Of a DNA stretch of 64,000 nucleotides, positions 17,005 through 25,380 are shown one piece after another. Every line of letters begins with the position of its first letter. Position 1 is the stretch's first letter. Origin of the DNA: Protofrankia sp963555925 (lineage in GTDB: Bacteria > Actinomycetota > Actinomycetes > Frankiales > Frankiaceae); contig CAUVXJ010000006.1 of NCBI GenBank assembly GCA_963555925.1, positions 1-64,000 on the forward strand, written 5' to 3'. The notes under the pieces were generated by a model, which had not been told where the DNA came from, made no database searches, and was given only the letters and a program-made list of their open reading frames with translations. A program made the position numbers and the translations under genes.

Positions 17005-19146
17005 TCATCGTCTGCATCCTGGGTCATCGTTCCCGCCCTGGCCGGGATGGGCAAAGTGCGTTCTGTCCGTATCCGACGCCCATGATGTTTCCGCGGCGAG
17101 TGACGCGGCGGCAGCCAGTACCCAGCGGGTCGGCCGGTCCAGCCGGATGGCGGCGCGTCGCACGTCGTCCCACTCGGGTTGCACGGTTACCACCTGACCG
17201 TCCGGGAGCATGCCGATCTTCACGGCGATGGTTTCGCCGCTGACGTTCACCGCGTGGAAAGTGCGGTCAAGGGCACGCTTGTGTACGGGCGTCTCGCGCA
17301 GGCCAAGGGTTGGGGTGTGGAAAAAAATCATCTGTCGAACCGAGTCCGCGCGCGCCGGCGCCACCAGCACGGACAGCGTGTGCGCAGGTCGACCCTTCTT
17401 CATCAGTATGGGCGTCAGCCAGGCATCGGACGCCCCCGCTGCCAGCAGGGCCGCCAGAATCTCCGGCCAGGCCCGCGGGTCCAGGTCGTCGACGTTGGTC
17501 TCGACCAGCAGTTCATCGGTTGCCGGGGGGATGCGAGCGGCGGCGTGCGCCGGTGCTGATTCTTCTCGTTCTGATGCGCTATGGGATGATATGTCGGTGG
17601 ATGCCGCGGCCCCGACGATCAGCCGGACGACATTGGGCCGGCCCGGGATGTCGCGCTGGCCGGCGCCGACACCGACTGACTCCACCCGCATCGCCGGTAG
17701 CTGCCCATAGGCGCCTACGTGGGTCGCCACCAGCGCCGCTCCGGTCGGTGTGCACAGCTCCAGGTCCACTGGACCACCGTGAGCCGGCATTCCGCTGGCC
17801 CGCAGGAGTTCCAGGACGGCAGGGCCGGGGATCGGCAGGACACCGTGTCCGGTACGGGCTGAGCCACCGCCGAGCGCCATCGGGGACGCGACCAGCTGGT
17901 CCAGGCCGAGCGCGTCCAGCCCCGCGCAGACACCGACCACGTCGGCGAGCGCGTCCAGCGCCCCGACCTCGTGGAAGTGCACGTCGTCGGCGCGGATTCC
18001 GTGGACGGTCGCCTCAGCCTCGGCGAGCGTCGCAAAGGTGGCTAATGCCCGCTCGCGGACCGTCGCGGCGAGCGGCGCGCCGGCAAGTAGCAGGCGGATG
18101 TCCGCCCAGGTACGCCGGAGGTGGTCACCGGCGGCTGCTCCGGTCCCCTGCGGCCTGACCGGATATGTCGTGTCTCCACGGCTGATCACTTCATCGGTGA
18201 TCACGTGGACGCGGGNNNNNNNNNNNNNNNNNNNNNNNNNNNNNNNNNNNNNNNNNNNNNNNNNNNNNNNNNNNNNNNNNNNNNNNNNNNNNNNNNNNNN
18301 NNNNNNNNNNNNNNNNNNNNNNNNNNNNNNNNNNNNNNNNNNNNNNNNNNNNNNNNNNNNNNNNNNNNNNNNNNNNNNNNNNNNNNNNNNNNNNNNNNNN
18401 NNNNNNNNNNNNNNNNNNNNNNNNNNNNNNNNNNNNNNNNNNNNNNNNNNNNNNNNNNNNNNNNNNNNNNNNNNNNNNNNNNNNNNNNNNNNNNNNNNNN
18501 NNNNNNNNNNNNNNNNNNNNNNNNNNNNNNNNNNNNNNNNNNNNNNNNNNNNNNNNNNNNNNNNNNNNNNNNNNNNNNNNNNNNNNNNNNNNNNNNNNNN
18601 NNNNNNNNNNNNNNNNNNNNNNNNNNNNNNNNNNNNNNNNNNNNNNNNNNNNNNNNNNNNNNNNNNNNNNNNNNNNNNNNNNNNNNNNNNNNNNNNNNNN
18701 NNNNNNNNNNNNNNNNNNNNNNNNNNNNNNNNNNNNNNNNNNNNNNNNNNNNNNNNNNNNNNNNNNNNNNNNNNNNNNNNNNNNNNNNNNNNNNNNNNNN
18801 NNNNNNNNNNNNNNNNNNNNNNNNNNNNNNNNNNNNNNNNNNNNNNNNNNNNNNNNNNNNNNNNNNNNNNNNNNNNNNNNNNNNNNNNNNNNNNNNNNNN
18901 NNNNNNNNNNNNNNNNNNNNNNNNNNTCAAGGCGCCGAGCAGCATGTCCCCGCTCGCCCCGCTGGACAGGTCGAGCCACCCGACCCGTGCCGGGCGGGGC
19001 GGTGAAGAACCGGTCGGGCCGGTCGGTACCGCTGCTGCGCTGTTGGCTTGGCGCGTTCCGGCATCAGTCACTCGTCCACTGTCGTCCACCCGTCCACTGT
19101 CGTCCGGTGGGCGGGGTCGCCGGAACGCGCCCCAGACCCGGCCCAC
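17005..19146 (-). CDS. larC: nickel pincer cofactor biosynthesis protein LarC, interrupted by an assembly gap
   Basis: LarC inserts nickel into the pyridinium thiocarboxylate precursor to give the nickel-pincer nucleotide cofactor of lactate racemase-type enzymes. Recognisable blocks are WLDLSSGASGDMLLGAL at the N-terminus, then after the gap EAEATVHGIRADDVHFHEVG, LCTPTGAALVATHV, LLVETNVDDLDPRAWPE and LGLRETPVHKRALDRTF. The gap of 711 N (18216-18926) is far longer than the 40-50 residues expected there, so the apparent 713 residues overstates the real length of about 450. The N-terminal 50 residues contain 15-bp repeats (DDSGRV) and the start is uncertain. larB lies just upstream in the same direction. 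Confidence 0.9.
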   Translation of the reverse strand: MGRVWGAFRRPRPPDDSGRVDDSGRVTDAGTRQANSAAAVPTGPTGSSPPRPARVGWLDLSSGASGDMLLGALXXXXXXXXXXXXXXXXXXXXXXXXXXXXXXXXXXXXXXXXXXXXXXXXXXXXXXXXXXXXXXXXXXXXXXXXXXXXXXXXXXXXXXXXXXXXXXXXXXXXXXXXXXXXXXXXXXXXXXXXXXXXXXXXXXXXXXXXXXXXXXXXXXXXXXXXXXXXXXXXXXXXXXXXXXXXXXXXXXXXXXXXXXXXXXXXXXXXXXXXXXXXXXXXXXXXXXXXXXXXXXXXXXXXXXXXXXXXXXRVHVITDEVISRGDTTYPVRPQGTGAAAGDHLRRTWADIRLLLAGAPLAATVRERALATFATLAEAEATVHGIRADDVHFHEVGALDALADVVGVCAGLDALGLDQLVASPMALGGGSARTGHGVLPIPGPAVLELLRASGMPAHGGPVDLELCTPTGAALVATHVGAYGQLPAMRVESVGVGAGQRDIPGRPNVVRLIVGAAASTDISSHSASEREESAPAHAAARIPPATDELLVETNVDDLDPRAWPEILAALLAAGASDAWLTPILMKKGRPAHTLSVLVAPARADSVRQMIFFHTPTLGLRETPVHKRALDRTFHAVNVSGETIAVKIGMLPDGQVVTVQPEWDDVRRAAIRLDRPTRWVLAAAASLAAETSWASDTDRTHFAHPGQGGNDDPGCRR
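18216..18926. other. assembly gap (711 N) inside larC
   Basis: The flanks are both LarC. The run of N is about five times longer than the missing protein segment needs, so either the estimate is poor or an insertion sits here. Confidence 0.97.
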
Positions 19147-19190
19147 CCCAGACCCGGCCCGCAGCGGATCGCGGGCCGGCGGCCGCGAAG

Positions 19191-19298
19191 CGGTAGGTCA
19201 AAACGGTCGCTATAGCGACGAAAACCACCTAGCGCCTGGGTGCCCGCAGGTAGTCCAGTAGGTGGAAATCGTCGCTATCGCAGCCGAAACGACCTACT
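19191..19298. repeat. palindrome doublet, GTAGGT family, copies 3 and 4
   Basis: Two imperfect palindromes lie at 19191-19232 and 19256-19298, offset by 65 bp. The first has the central perfect hairpin GTCGCTATAGCGAC between GGTAGGT and ACCTAG; the second reads AGTAGGT to ACCTACT. They match the architecture of the doublet at 5976-6083. The second copy contains the larB stop codon. The doublet sits between larB and larC. Confidence 0.8.
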
Positions 19299-20172
19299 CC
19301 ATCGGCGGACGACCGGCGGGTGTCGCGGGTGGCGGTGATGCGGCCATGAGCGCTGTGCGGCGGGCGATGCGGGCAGCGAAGATTCCCGCTCCGAAGCCGT
19401 TGTCGATATTGCAGACGACGATGCCGGGTGCGCAGGATGTGAGCATTCCGAGCAGCGCAGCAAGCCCGCCAAAGGACGCGCCGTAACCGATGCTGGTGGG
19501 GACCGCTACCACCGGCGTACCAACGAGCCCGCCGATCACGCTGGGCAGGGCACCTTCCATGCCGGCGACGACGACCAGACAGTCAGCTGCGGCGAGGATG
19601 TCGCGGACCGCGAGAACCCGGTGCAGCCCGGCGACCCCCACGTCCGTGATCGTCTCAACGCCCGCTCCGGATGCGCGGGCGGTCAGCGCGGCTTCTGCGG
19701 CGACCGGCGCGTCCGACGTTCCCGCGGAAACGACGACGACCCGCCCCCGGGCCGGTGGCAGTGGGCCGACGACGACCGTGGACAGCGGGGTGGAAGGCCC
19801 GGACTCCGGACCCGGACCAGGGCTGGGACCAGGTGCACCGGACGTGGCCAGCTCCTCGGGCCACTGGACGAGCAGCGCCGCGACGGTGGCGGTGTCCGCC
19901 CGGGTGATCAGTGTCGGATGGCCGGGGCCGGATGCCCGCCGCAGCTCGGCGACGATGCCGACCGTCTGCGCCGGCGTCTTGCCGGCGGCGTAGACGACTT
20001 CCGGGTCGCCGGTGCGCAGGCCGCGGTGGGTGTCGACACGGGCGTACCCGAGGTCGGTCCAGCCGGTGCCGTCGCCGAGCGGGCCGGCGGTGAGGCGGCT
20101 CAGGGCTTCGTCCGGCCTGACCGCGCCGGCGGCCACGGCGTCCAGCAGGTGCCGCACATCGGCCGTGTCCAT
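19294..20172 (-). CDS. larB: nickel pincer cofactor biosynthesis protein LarB
   Basis: LarB carboxylates and hydrolyses nicotinic acid adenine dinucleotide, the first step to the nickel-pincer cofactor; it is a PurE-like enzyme. Characteristic segments are DTHRGLRTGDPEVVYAAGKT near the N-terminus, VVVVSAGTSDAPVAAEAALT, DVGVAGLHRVLA, VVVAGMEGALPSVIGGLV and PTSIGYGASFGG. A Gly/Pro-rich low-complexity insert lies around residues 105-125. The ATG at 20172 (MDTADVRHLLDAV) is the natural start; the longer frame upstream is noise. The TAG stop lies inside a palindromic repeat. larC follows in the same direction, but larE is not seen. Confidence 0.92.
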   Translation of the reverse strand: MDTADVRHLLDAVAAGAVRPDEALSRLTAGPLGDGTGWTDLGYARVDTHRGLRTGDPEVVYAAGKTPAQTVGIVAELRRASGPGHPTLITRADTATVAALLVQWPEELATSGAPGPSPGPGPESGPSTPLSTVVVGPLPPARGRVVVVSAGTSDAPVAAEAALTARASGAGVETITDVGVAGLHRVLAVRDILAAADCLVVVAGMEGALPSVIGGLVGTPVVAVPTSIGYGASFGGLAALLGMLTSCAPGIVVCNIDNGFGAGIFAARIARRTALMAASPPPATPAGRPPME

Positions 20173-20184
20173 GCACCCGACCCT

Positions 20185-21257
20185 ATGGCCGGTCGTCGTC
20201 TCCGTGGGGCCTGCAGGCAAGCCCACGCGGACGACGGGCTGGACCCGGGGCGGCCCGACGAGAAGGTCAGCACGTGGACGTATGCGAAGGATTTCGCGAT
20301 CGGCGCGATCCTGGGCGACTTCATGCAGAAGGACTCGCTGGCGTGGCTGGCCGGATACCTTGCGGCCAGCGCCAGCAGCGCGATCCCCGTGATCGGATGG
20401 ATCACCGGAACGCTGGCCGATCTGCGGGACACGATCGCGAATGCAATCCACGGCGACTGGGTCGGCGCCGGGCTTTCCGGAATCAGCCTGGTCCCGGATG
20501 TGGGGGATGCCGTCGCGGTGCCGGGAAAGGCGGCGAAGTTCGTCGCCAAGTACGCCCACCGTCTCGACGATGTGGTCCGGCTCATGGCCAAGGCCGACAA
20601 GCTACCGAACAAGATCAAGACGGTAGCGCTGCGGGCGTTGCTGCTCGGTCGGTATGACACCCTGCTGGCTGCCGGCTTCTCGGAGGAAGCCATCCGACTC
20701 GTGGCCAAGGGCGACCGGACATATCTCAAGGCGATTGCGGACGCGGTCGGGTCGGGCCTGCACAAGCGGGCAAGCGCCCTCCCCGAGTGGGCGGGGCGGC
20801 TGACCGTNNNNNNNNNNNNNNNNNNNNNNNNNNNNNNNNNNNNNNNNNNNNNNNNNNNNNNNNNNNNNNNNNNNNNNNNNNNNNNNNNNNNNNNNNNNNN
20901 NNNNNNNNNNNNNNGGAAGGCGAGGACCTCCTGGCTCAGGTCTACCGTGTACCGCGTAACAAGAAGGTGGAGAAGATGGAGCCACCGCTCATCGGCAACG
21001 GTCGCCGCACGTTCGACGTGGTGGAGCAGGGGCCCGAAGGGCGGATCGCGCACGAGGCAAAGGTGGGCAACGACCCGCGTAGCGATGGGCTGAGACAGTG
21101 CAGGAAGGACGGGGCGCTCGTGCGTCAGGGCAAGATCGCTGCCGCACACTGGCACTTCTTCACCTACAGCCGTTATTCCTCCATCGGCGCCGACCCGGAG
21201 GTACTCGCCTGCCTGGTGCAGGAGGGAATCAGGTTCACGTTCCACCCGCCCGCGTAG
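20185..21257 (+). CDS. polymorphic-toxin-like protein: pre-toxin (TG) region plus REase-fold C-terminus, gap inside
   Basis: The part before the gap has a hydrophobic helical pre-toxin-like region (AIPVIGWITGTLADLRD, GISLVPDVGDAVAVPGKAAK) of the type preceding toxin domains in polymorphic toxins. After 107 N (20808-20914) the C-terminal domain reads RRTFDVVEQGPEGRIAHEAKVG. Its spaced Asp-Val-Val and E-x-K match restriction-endonuclease-fold toxins; the tail AAHWHFFTYS and CLVQEGIRFTF is also typical. The reading frame changes across the gap, consistent with unknown gap length. No N-terminal secretion domain is present, so this may be a truncated or orphan toxin cassette. The start is ATG 20185, poorly supported. 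Fold assignment is inference from motifs. Confidence 0.6.
20808..20914. other. assembly gap (107 N) inside the toxin-like gene
   Basis: The N run lies between the pre-toxin region and the nuclease-like domain. The frame differs on the two sides, so the true length is probably not 107. Confidence 0.95.
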
Positions 21258-21277
21258 TACGCACATGGCGGAACAGA

Positions 21278-21290
21278 CCGGTCGCTCTAA
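21278..21290. mobile_element. solo MITE terminus remnant
   Basis: CCGGTCGCTCTAA is the outermost part of the MITE end. It lies directly before the AAGGAGAGG ribosome-binding site of the candidate immunity gene. A similar remnant, GCCGGTCGCTCTAG, lies at 26563-26576. Short matches like this could be chance. Confidence 0.4.
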
Positions 21291-21303
21291 GGAGAGGACG
21301 AGC

Positions 21304-21837
21304 GTGGCCGCTCCTGCTGCCTGGCAGGACCGTTGGCTCGCGGCGTTGCCGGAGCGCATCGACTGGCTCCGGACCACCGCGGCGAGCCGCGGTGGTCCGA
21401 GCAGCGTCGAGCTGGATCTGTCCGGGGCGAGTCTGGGAGGGCTGTGGGCATGGGCGCGCCGGCTGTTCGGCCGGCGGGATGCCGATGTACCGGTGGATCC
21501 GACCCGGCTGCCCGCCTGGTTCGGTGACCAGGCATGGGCGCCGCGATGGTGGGACGACGACACCATCTGGCTGATCGACGCGGTCGCCGGGTACTTTGCC
21601 GAGTCCCTGCGGGCCGCGGCGCCGGGCGGGCACTGGGCGAGGGGGCATGACGAGATCGACCCGACGCACTACCTGCACGAGGGGCAGCCGGTGCTGGTCG
21701 GCGTCGGCGGCGACGAGCTCAACCCGCTCGCGTTGGTGGAGAACGTCGTCGGCCGGGTCTGGACGGGTAAGGCCGACGACGACGACCTCTGCCGACTGTG
21801 GGACCTCTACACAACTCAGCATCGTCACGGAGGGTAG
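21304..21837 (+). CDS. candidate immunity protein paired with the upstream toxin
   Basis: I do not recognise the family. The 177-residue acidic protein is soluble, rich in Trp (WLAALPERIDWLRT, WFGDQAWAPRWWDDDTIWLIDAVAGYF) and has no membrane segment. It follows the toxin-like gene by 46 bp in the same direction, the usual place for an immunity gene. The GTG at 21304 is chosen because AAGGAGAGG lies at the right spacing. The upstream ATG at 21265 would place that ribosome-binding site inside the gene. Its role as immunity protein is inferred only from position, size and composition. Confidence 0.5.
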   Translation: MAAPAAWQDRWLAALPERIDWLRTTAASRGGPSSVELDLSGASLGGLWAWARRLFGRRDADVPVDPTRLPAWFGDQAWAPRWWDDDTIWLIDAVAGYFAESLRAAAPGGHWARGHDEIDPTHYLHEGQPVLVGVGGDELNPLALVENVVGRVWTGKADDDDLCRLWDLYTTQHRHGG

Positions 21838-21839
21838 GG

Positions 21840-21932
21840 GTGAGCGATGTCCCGGGCGAGCTTTCAGCGGCCAGGGCACACATTTCACCTGTGCCGGCCG
21901 GTCGAGGACGTGAGCCGGACAGACGTTGTTAA
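21840..21932 (+). pseudogene. third cassette gene truncated by a MITE end
   Basis: A 30-codon frame starts with GTG (VSDVPGELSAARAH) after a GGAGGGTAGGGG ribosome-binding site, immediately after the candidate immunity gene. It stops at TAA, which is part of the MITE terminus TTAAGAGCG. This suggests a longer gene cut by the insertion. It is too short to assign a family. Confidence 0.4.
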
Positions 21933-21957
21933 GAGCGACCGGCAATAGGGACGCGGC
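21929..21957. mobile_element. MITE-like element, left end only
   Basis: TTAAGAGCGACCGGCAATAG continues as GGACGCGGC and then diverges. No matching right end follows, so this is a decayed or half copy. Confidence 0.75.
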
Positions 21958-22199
21958 ATCCCAGACCGCGACCGGGGGGCTGTCGCGTGCATTGCGTGAC
22001 GACACGGGGAGCTTATTTGTCTGGTTAGCCATCATTCAGGTGGTAGATGACTGGCTGGAATCGGGGTCCTTCAATGCGGTCCGTCACGACGCCGTAGGAT
22101 CGTCAAGGTGAGACGTGTGGATCCGGTCCGGGTCACCCCCGCTGTGGTGATTGCGCCGGCTCAGGCGGTCGGGTCCGCTCCCGGTCGGAGGTCGTGGGT

Positions 22200-22460
22200 A
22201 TGACCTCACCGATCCGGCTGGCCTATCTCGGGCCTCCTGGCGCGTTCGCCGAGGCTGCGCTGATCACTCTCCCGATCGTGCTTAAATACGATCTTGAACA
22301 GTTATCGAACGTTGCGGTCCAGCACGCCGGACGATGCTTTCCGCAGCGCAGCGGTCTGGTTTTCCGGCCTGCGTGGGAACCTCGCCCGCGCCTGAAAGAT
22401 TCGGCCCAACGGTTGCGTTGCGAGCGCGATACCGCCGGGGGTAACCGCAGGCCGTCGTGA
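22200..22460 (+). pseudogene. 5' fragment of prephenate dehydratase (pheA)
   Basis: The first 22 codons read MTSPIRLAYLGPPGAFAEAA and then LITLP, which is the conserved N-terminus of prephenate dehydratase, the enzyme of phenylalanine synthesis. After about 22268 the sequence changes abruptly to a less GC-rich stretch (CTTAAATACGATCTTGAACA) that encodes nothing pheA-like, although the frame stays open to 22460. A functional pheA must be elsewhere if the organism makes phenylalanine. The fragment sits among other rearranged pieces between the toxin cassette and a regulator gene. Confidence 0.65.
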
Positions 22461-22652
22461 GTCAACACACAAACTCTCCGTACGTGTCGTGGTCTGAGCG
22501 TGCTCTCTCCCCTTGGCGCATCCCGCGACGCGCTTCGCGTGCGTTACCTTGAGTCACATTCTTGATGCTGAACGAGATCATAAACGAGATCATATCGGTA
22601 CGGAAAGTGCCACATTGTGGCCTTGCCGACAGGACACAGGGAGTGCGTAGTC
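22461..22652. promoter_or_regulatory. upstream region of the TPR regulator
   Basis: There is no gene here. A direct repeat ACGAGATCAT occurs twice near 22570-22592 in an otherwise AT-richer patch, and AGGGAG lies before ATG 22653. It is a possible promoter or operator region. Confidence 0.35.
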
Positions 22653-24098
22653 ATGTCCCACGCTGACGAACTGTCCCCGTCAGCTTGCTCGGCCAGTCTC
22701 TGGCCGGCGGCTGCGGAGGTAAGGCAGCCAGTCCCGCCCGATGTGCCGGCCGCGTCGATTCCGGCTGCCCGTACCCCCCTAGACGATCATCCGGACTCCT
22801 ATGTCCTGCCCGCCCCGACGTCGTCGCAGGGCGAAGCTCGCCCTTCCGTAGCCGTTCATCCGCTTCCCGAGCTATCGGTCCTCGAGCCGCCGGTTCCCGA
22901 CTGCCCAGACCTTGATCCGCTAGCTGTCGGACCGACCGGCGCCGGTCGGGTGACGCCAGTCGGTCAGCCGCAGTACGACCGTCGTGACATCCCCCTGATG
23001 TCGATCGCCGGGACATCGCCACCGCCCGATCGGCGGCAGTTTCACCTCTATGCCGGGGCAACCGTCGTCGGTGTGCTCCTCACCGATGGGCAGTCTGCGG
23101 ACGTGGTGGATGTGCGTGGTGCAACGGCGTCTCAGGTTGCGCTTGCACACGCCGAGGAACGGCTGGCCGCTTTGCTGCGCGCGCACGAGTACACGGCGCC
23201 TGCACATGTGGCGGTACAGGCAGTCCGCCTACGGTACGGTTTGGACCGTTTGGCCCGCGGTTCTCTACATGCTTTGGATGCCCGCCGGTTGCGGATCATC
23301 GCTGGTCGGCTTACCGTTTTGCACGCCGATGCGGCGTTCAAGCTGGGTGAGCCCGACGCGGCACGTGCCCTGGCCGCCCAGGGATACGCAGACGGGCAGT
23401 GGGCCGGTGACGGCCCGTTGCAGGGATCGGCCCGTGAGATCGCGGCGGTGGCCGAGTTCTACGGCGGGCGTCCGGCGGAGGCCCTGCAGCTCGCGCGGGA
23501 CGGGCTGCGCCACGTCAGTGGCGGTCCGGTACGGGCGCGCCTGATCTGTCAGGAGGCCCGCGCACTCGCGGCCCTCGGCGACGTCCGTGGCGCCGCACGG
23601 GCACTGGATGTCGCCTACGATCTTGCTGATATGATTCCCGTGGAACAATGGGGATCTCCCGGTCCGGGCTTTGACACCTTCCATCCGGTGGAGGTCTCCT
23701 ACAACGCGACCACGGCGTTGTGCCTGCTTGGTAGACCCCGGGCCGCAGAGGAACACGCACAGATCGCCATGCCCCGGCTTGACGCGATGAACACCCCCGG
23801 TTTCCGATCTGTAATCAGACTGGATCTTGCATTGGCTCTGGTCCGCCAAGGACGGCTCGAGCTTGACCGGGTCTGCGCGTTGGCCACCGAGGCGATCACT
23901 ATCTCCTGGGGACGCACGGTGGCGTCGGCATCGAATCGGGCCGATGAGTTGCTGGCAATAACCCGAACGCACGGTGACGTCCGCGACGTACGCGAGCTTG
24001 CGGCGTTCATACGCGAGTGGCAGCGGGAGGGCGAAAGAGGCATCGCCAGGGATGTCAGGGATGTCAGGGATGTCAGGGATGTGGACGTCGGACCGTAG
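22653..24098 (+). CDS. TPR-repeat regulatory-type protein without a visible HTH
   Basis: This 481-residue protein has a Pro-rich, disordered first 120 residues. A helical region follows that looks like tetratricopeptide repeats (LDARRLRIIAGRLTVLHADA, EPDAARALAAQGYADGQWAG, REIAAVAEFYGGRPAEALQL). The pattern matches the C-terminal half of actinobacterial XRE-TPR regulators, but no N-terminal helix-turn-helix is seen. The C-terminus carries 9-bp tandem repeats giving RDVRDVRDVRDV (24051-24082). The ATG at 22653 has AGGGAG upstream; an earlier GTG at 22617 is less likely. A phosphotransferase-like gene follows, a pairing common in actinomycetes. Function unknown. Confidence 0.65.
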   Translation: MSHADELSPSACSASLWPAAAEVRQPVPPDVPAASIPAARTPLDDHPDSYVLPAPTSSQGEARPSVAVHPLPELSVLEPPVPDCPDLDPLAVGPTGAGRVTPVGQPQYDRRDIPLMSIAGTSPPPDRRQFHLYAGATVVGVLLTDGQSADVVDVRGATASQVALAHAEERLAALLRAHEYTAPAHVAVQAVRLRYGLDRLARGSLHALDARRLRIIAGRLTVLHADAAFKLGEPDAARALAAQGYADGQWAGDGPLQGSAREIAAVAEFYGGRPAEALQLARDGLRHVSGGPVRARLICQEARALAALGDVRGAARALDVAYDLADMIPVEQWGSPGPGFDTFHPVEVSYNATTALCLLGRPRAAEEHAQIAMPRLDAMNTPGFRSVIRLDLALALVRQGRLELDRVCALATEAITISWGRTVASASNRADELLAITRTHGDVRDVRELAAFIREWQREGERGIARDVRDVRDVRDVDVGP

Positions 24099-24258
24099 AT
24101 CTCGGTAAGCAGGTGAGTCCGTCGCTGAACGTGCTTGACGAACCAACAGCAATGACCGTGTGTCATGAGGGCACGGAAGGGCGCGGAGCAAGGTGGGTAC
24201 GTTCGGAGGAACTGGCCTGACGACGCTCCGTGTTGAATGAAGATCGGAGTGGAATCGG

Positions 24259-25380
24259 ATGGCAGTCACGGGATGCGATGGTCGCTTCACCGTGGCGAAC
24301 GCCTGGTCGATTCTCCGCGAGATATGCGTGGCGGTCGGGTTGGATGACCGGGATGCCGAGGTCATCAAGATTGCCGCCAATGCGGTGTTCCGCTTGCCGC
24401 GGGCCAGGCTGGTCATCCGGATCTCCGGGTCGCAGGCGATGGCGCACCGTGCGCACAAGGTTGTCCAGGTCGCTCGCTGGATGGCTCGACACGAGGTGCC
24501 GGCGGTGCGCCTTGCGCCGGGTCTGCCGGCACCGCTGCTCCTCGGCAGCGTCGTGGCCACATTGTGGATCGACGCCCAGGCCGAGCCGCGACCGGCGGAG
24601 CCGCCCGGTCGCCATGTCCAGGAGAACCAGCCCCTGCCGGGCGCCCGCGGGCCAACCGCACACGCCGCCACAACACGCGGCTCGGCTGCACGCGGTGCCA
24701 CAGCACGTGGCTCGACTGCACTCGGCTCGACTGCACTCGGCTCGACCGCGCACGTATCGACGTCACGCGCCTCCACCGCGGGTGAACGGGTGGTGCATAG
24801 CGGCCCGCCGACCGTGTCCGACCTCGCGGCGGCCCTGCAGCGGATCCATGCGCTACCGCTACCCGATGCTGCGTTACCCCATTGGGACCCGCTGGACGAC
24901 GTTCGTAGGCGCCTTGCCGACGCGGAGGGTCTCGCCGATCCTGACTTCGCTTTTCTCCGGCGGATGGCCGACCGGCTCGAAGTCGCCCTTGAGAGGGTGA
25001 CGTACGACCTCCCTGCGGGGATCCTCCATGGCGATGCCCATCTCGGCAACCTGATCAGATGCCACGACGGACGAGTGATCGTGTGCGACTTCGATTCCAC
25101 CTGCTATGGACCCACCGAATGGGACCTGATCCCGGTAGCTGTCGGGCGGCTGAGGTTCGGCTACCCGCCGGAGCAGCACGCGGTGCTTGCGTCCGAGTAC
25201 GGCTTCGATGTGACGCGTTGGTCGGGATTCGAGGTCCTGCGGGCACTGCGGGAACTGAAGTTGGTCACCAGCGTTGTGCCGATCCTCGCGAGCAATCCGC
25301 GGGTGGCGGCGCAGTTCGCCATCCGCCTGGCGAGCCTGCGCTATGCGGACGAAAGCGTCCGCTGGTTGCCGTATTCCTGA
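24259..25380 (+). CDS. aminoglycoside phosphotransferase (APH) family protein
   Basis: This 373-residue kinase-fold protein has the catalytic loop GILHGDAHLGNLI with the catalytic Asp and downstream Asn. The metal-binding segment is VCDFDSTCYGPTEWDL. The family phosphorylates small molecules such as aminoglycosides, choline or homoserine; the true substrate is unknown. Residues ~135-175 are an Ala/Ser/Thr/Gly insert built of 15-bp repeats (GSTALGSTA, nt ~24700-24760), not part of the fold. It lies 160 bp downstream of the TPR protein and likely works with it. ATG 24259 is the first in frame; an upstream GAAGATCGGAG could serve as ribosome-binding site. Confidence 0.75.
   Translation: MAVTGCDGRFTVANAWSILREICVAVGLDDRDAEVIKIAANAVFRLPRARLVIRISGSQAMAHRAHKVVQVARWMARHEVPAVRLAPGLPAPLLLGSVVATLWIDAQAEPRPAEPPGRHVQENQPLPGARGPTAHAATTRGSAARGATARGSTALGSTALGSTAHVSTSRASTAGERVVHSGPPTVSDLAAALQRIHALPLPDAALPHWDPLDDVRRRLADAEGLADPDFAFLRRMADRLEVALERVTYDLPAGILHGDAHLGNLIRCHDGRVIVCDFDSTCYGPTEWDLIPVAVGRLRFGYPPEQHAVLASEYGFDVTRWSGFEVLRALRELKLVTSVVPILASNPRVAAQFAIRLASLRYADESVRWLPYS

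Noticed and set aside
24163..24753. Arg/Cys-rich minus-strand frames opposite the APH-like gene
   Set aside because: They are shadows created by the 15-bp repeats and GC-biased codons of the plus-strand gene.
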